Below are positions 6,131-7,556 of a DNA stretch of 7,556 bases, piece after piece. Under the pieces are notes generated by a model. That model was not told the DNA's origin. It searched no databases and saw only the letters and a list, made by a program, of their open reading frames with translations. The stretch comes from an uncultured Clostridiaceae bacterium (lineage in GTDB: Bacteria > Bacillota > Clostridia > Lachnospirales > Lachnospiraceae), in the NCBI GenBank assembly GCA_947175375.1, contig CAMWMT010000117.1, positions 1-7,556 of the forward strand, written 5' to 3'. Every line of letters begins with the position of its first letter. Positions within the stretch are counted from its first letter, which is position 1. The translations under genes were made by a program, and so were the position numbers.

Positions 6131-7054
6131 ATGGCGGGATTTTTAAAAGGTCTGTTTTCTAAAAAGACTGAAAAAGAAGATGCAGGGGCAGGTACACCGC
6201 CGCAGGCAGCTCCTCATAGAGAAGCATCAGAATTATCAAAACTGTCTGAAAGATATTACCGGATGGGGAATGAATATCAGATGAAGGGCGATCTGGAGCG
6301 CGCCCGTCTGTATCTGGAGCGGGCATCTACCATATACAGCAATTTTGATCAGGTATATGATGAGTGTGAGACATTTATGTACGACTGCGATGAGCAGGTC
6401 GGGATGCTGGAGGATGAAGAGCTGATCTATAATGAAATCCTGGAGCAGGTAGAAGAGAGAGCGGAAGAGCTTACCAACAGACAGAGCTACATCTGGGGAA
6501 TTCTAAGCTTTGCAAGACTGCAGAAGGTCTTCCAGAAGCTTTCCGTCTGCCAGGGTTGTGAACTTCTGGGAGAGATGGGAAAGGTGCTGGATGTGTTGTG
6601 CCATGGTATCGAAAGGACGATGACCGGTGAAGAGCTGGGATACTTTCAGGAATTTGTTATGCGTTTTTATGATTTTGGAGATTCTGAATCATTTGTCCGT
6701 GAGGAAAATCAGGTATCTCTGGAAAATGGTCATACCCTGCAGGTGTTTGACTTAAACGGCAATTCTGCAGAAACCTGTCTTCATATTTTTCTGGATAAAT
6801 GTGCTTACATTCTGGAGACAGGTTTCCATATGGCGGATTACGGAGAAGCGGCAGAGCTGGATTTTATTCCAGGGACATTGATGGTCGATTATTATCTCCG
6901 CAATGAAGAAGGGGATCCTCATGGGCTTCCTCAGATCCAGGCAGAGACTGCACGCATCTGGTCTGATTTTGAATTTGTAAAGAAAGATCCCGATATCCGG
7001 GAAATTACAGAACGGATAGAGAGTTACCGGGAACTGGATATTTTGAATGGCTGA
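6131..7054 (+). CDS. Hypothetical protein with a TPR-like motif, upstream of tsaE
   Basis: I do not recognise the family of this 307-residue protein. The N terminus (MAGFLKGLFSKK) is short, basic and amphipathic, followed by a Gly/Pro/Ala-rich linker to about 29; this could tether the protein loosely to the membrane, but there is no signal peptide or transmembrane segment. Residues 38-72 (ending in GDLERARLYLERASTIY) resemble a single tetratricopeptide repeat. The middle (about 73-170) is acidic and helical with several cysteines; the C-terminal part (about 190-260) has strand-like stretches such as HTLQVFDLNG and DFIPGTLMVDYYL. The ribosome site AGGAGG lies 8 bases before the ATG. The gene ends inside tsaE with an 8-base overlap, so the two are co-transcribed and probably translationally coupled. 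A role linked to tsaE is only suggested by position. Confidence 0.9.
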   Translation: MAGFLKGLFSKKTEKEDAGAGTPPQAAPHREASELSKLSERYYRMGNEYQMKGDLERARLYLERASTIYSNFDQVYDECETFMYDCDEQVGMLEDEELIYNEILEQVEERAEELTNRQSYIWGILSFARLQKVFQKLSVCQGCELLGEMGKVLDVLCHGIERTMTGEELGYFQEFVMRFYDFGDSESFVREENQVSLENGHTLQVFDLNGNSAETCLHIFLDKCAYILETGFHMADYGEAAELDFIPGTLMVDYYLRNEEGDPHGLPQIQAETARIWSDFEFVKKDPDIREITERIESYRELDILNG

Positions 7055-7511
7055 AGTGTGTAAAAGAGAGATGGAAGTGGAGACGTTTTGTGCAGAGGAG
7101 ACCTTTGCGCTTGGAAAAAGAATCGGAGAAATGGCACATCCGGGCATGGTCCTGTCGCTGTCGGGCGACCTGGGTACGGGCAAGACGGTATTTACCCAGG
7201 GAGTGGCTGTGGGACTTGGCATTCAGGAAGCGGTCAACAGTCCTACCTTTACGATCGTACAGATCTATGAGGGAGGGCGTCTGCCGTTTTATCATTTTGA
7301 TGTATACCGGATCGGCGATATCGAAGAGATGGACGAGATCGGGTATGAGGACTGCTTTTATGGAGAGGGTGTTTGTCTGGTGGAATGGGCGGATCTGATT
7401 AAAGAGCTGCTTCCGGAAGGTACCTGCAGAATCACGATTGAAAAAGAACCTGAAAAGGGTTTCGATTACCGCAGGATCACCATGGAAGGACTGGAGGTGC
7501 AGGTCATATGA
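7047..7511 (+). CDS. tsaE: TsaE, ATPase of the tRNA t6A37 synthesis complex
   Basis: TsaE is a small cytoplasmic P-loop ATPase that acts with TsaB and TsaD to transfer threonylcarbamoyl to A37 of ANN-decoding tRNAs. The 154-residue product is of normal length. Visible are the Walker A motif GDLGTGKT (40-47), NSPTFTIV (64-71), the YHFDVYR motif (82-88) and CLVEWAD (110-116), all family hallmarks in the correct order. The ATG at 7047 overlaps the previous stop (ATGGCTGA) and has only a weak upstream GGA, consistent with coupled translation. An alternative ATG at 7071 would remove eight residues and gives an N terminus (MEVETF) equally typical of the family, so the start is uncertain. Its stop overlaps the start of tsaB by the ATGA arrangement. 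Confidence 0.96.
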   Translation: MAEVCKREMEVETFCAEETFALGKRIGEMAHPGMVLSLSGDLGTGKTVFTQGVAVGLGIQEAVNSPTFTIVQIYEGGRLPFYHFDVYRIGDIEEMDEIGYEDCFYGEGVCLVEWADLIKELLPEGTCRITIEKEPEKGFDYRRITMEGLEVQVI

Positions 7512-7556
7512 GTGAAAAAAAACAGCTGCGGGTGCTGGCTCTCGACAGTTCCGGAC
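7508..7556 (+). CDS. tsaB: TsaB, start of gene (cut by window end)
   Basis: Only the first 16 codons are present (MSEKKQLRVLALDSSG). The LALDSSG stretch corresponds to the N-terminal strand of the ASKHA-fold protein TsaB (typically ILALDTS), and tsaB directly after tsaE is a common order in Firmicutes. The ATG overlaps the tsaE stop as ATGA and is served by GGAGGT at 7493-7498. The identification depends on the short N terminus plus gene order. TsaD, which shares the fold, is less likely because it normally starts with a different motif (LGIETSCDET). Confidence 0.8.
   Translation, partial: MSEKKQLRVLALDSSG

Overview
The window looks like chromosomal DNA of a Gram-positive gut-type Clostridia, most probably a Lachnospiraceae relative. 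This is inference from protein character, strong AGGAGG-type ribosome binding sites, a TTG start and Firmicutes-like -35/-10 promoters; no rRNA or taxonomic marker is present. It is mostly ordinary housekeeping and metabolic sequence. There is no tRNA, rRNA, CRISPR array, transposase, phage gene or obvious defence system.

Layout. (1) 1-2777, + strand: two M20-family metallopeptidase/amidohydrolase genes in a row. The first is peptidase T (pepT, 163-1389); the second is an AbgB-like M20D amidohydrolase (1467-2777, TTG start). A perfect TATAAT upstream of pepT sits exactly in the centre of a perfect inverted repeat, which suggests a repressor site. (2) 2838-3389, - strand: a GNAT N-acetyltransferase gene, convergent with the M20D gene. 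(3) 3390-3698: a divergent promoter region with one likely promoter for the acetyltransferase and one or two for the next gene. (4) 3699-5840, + strand: tex, the YqgF/HhH/S1 RNA-binding transcription accessory protein. (5) 5841-6130: a repeat block with two 102-bp tandem copies of a long palindromic element and one internally deleted copy, ending right at the ribosome binding site of the next gene. (6) 6131 to the end, + strand: a tightly packed operon of a hypothetical protein with a single TPR-like motif, then tsaE, then the start of tsaB. The last two are partners in tRNA t6A37 synthesis.

How it fits together. pepT and the M20D gene plausibly supply amino acids or aromatic acids by hydrolysing small peptides and N-acyl amino acids in the cytoplasm. 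The tsaE-tsaB operon makes the universal t6A modification, and the unrecognised 307-aa protein is translationally tied to it by an 8-base overlap. The most unusual feature is the tandem palindrome array, probably transcribed as the leader of this operon. It can fold as two separate long hairpins or as a mutually exclusive hairpin between the copies, so it could be a cis-regulatory element, or the trace of a small MITE-like mobile repeat.
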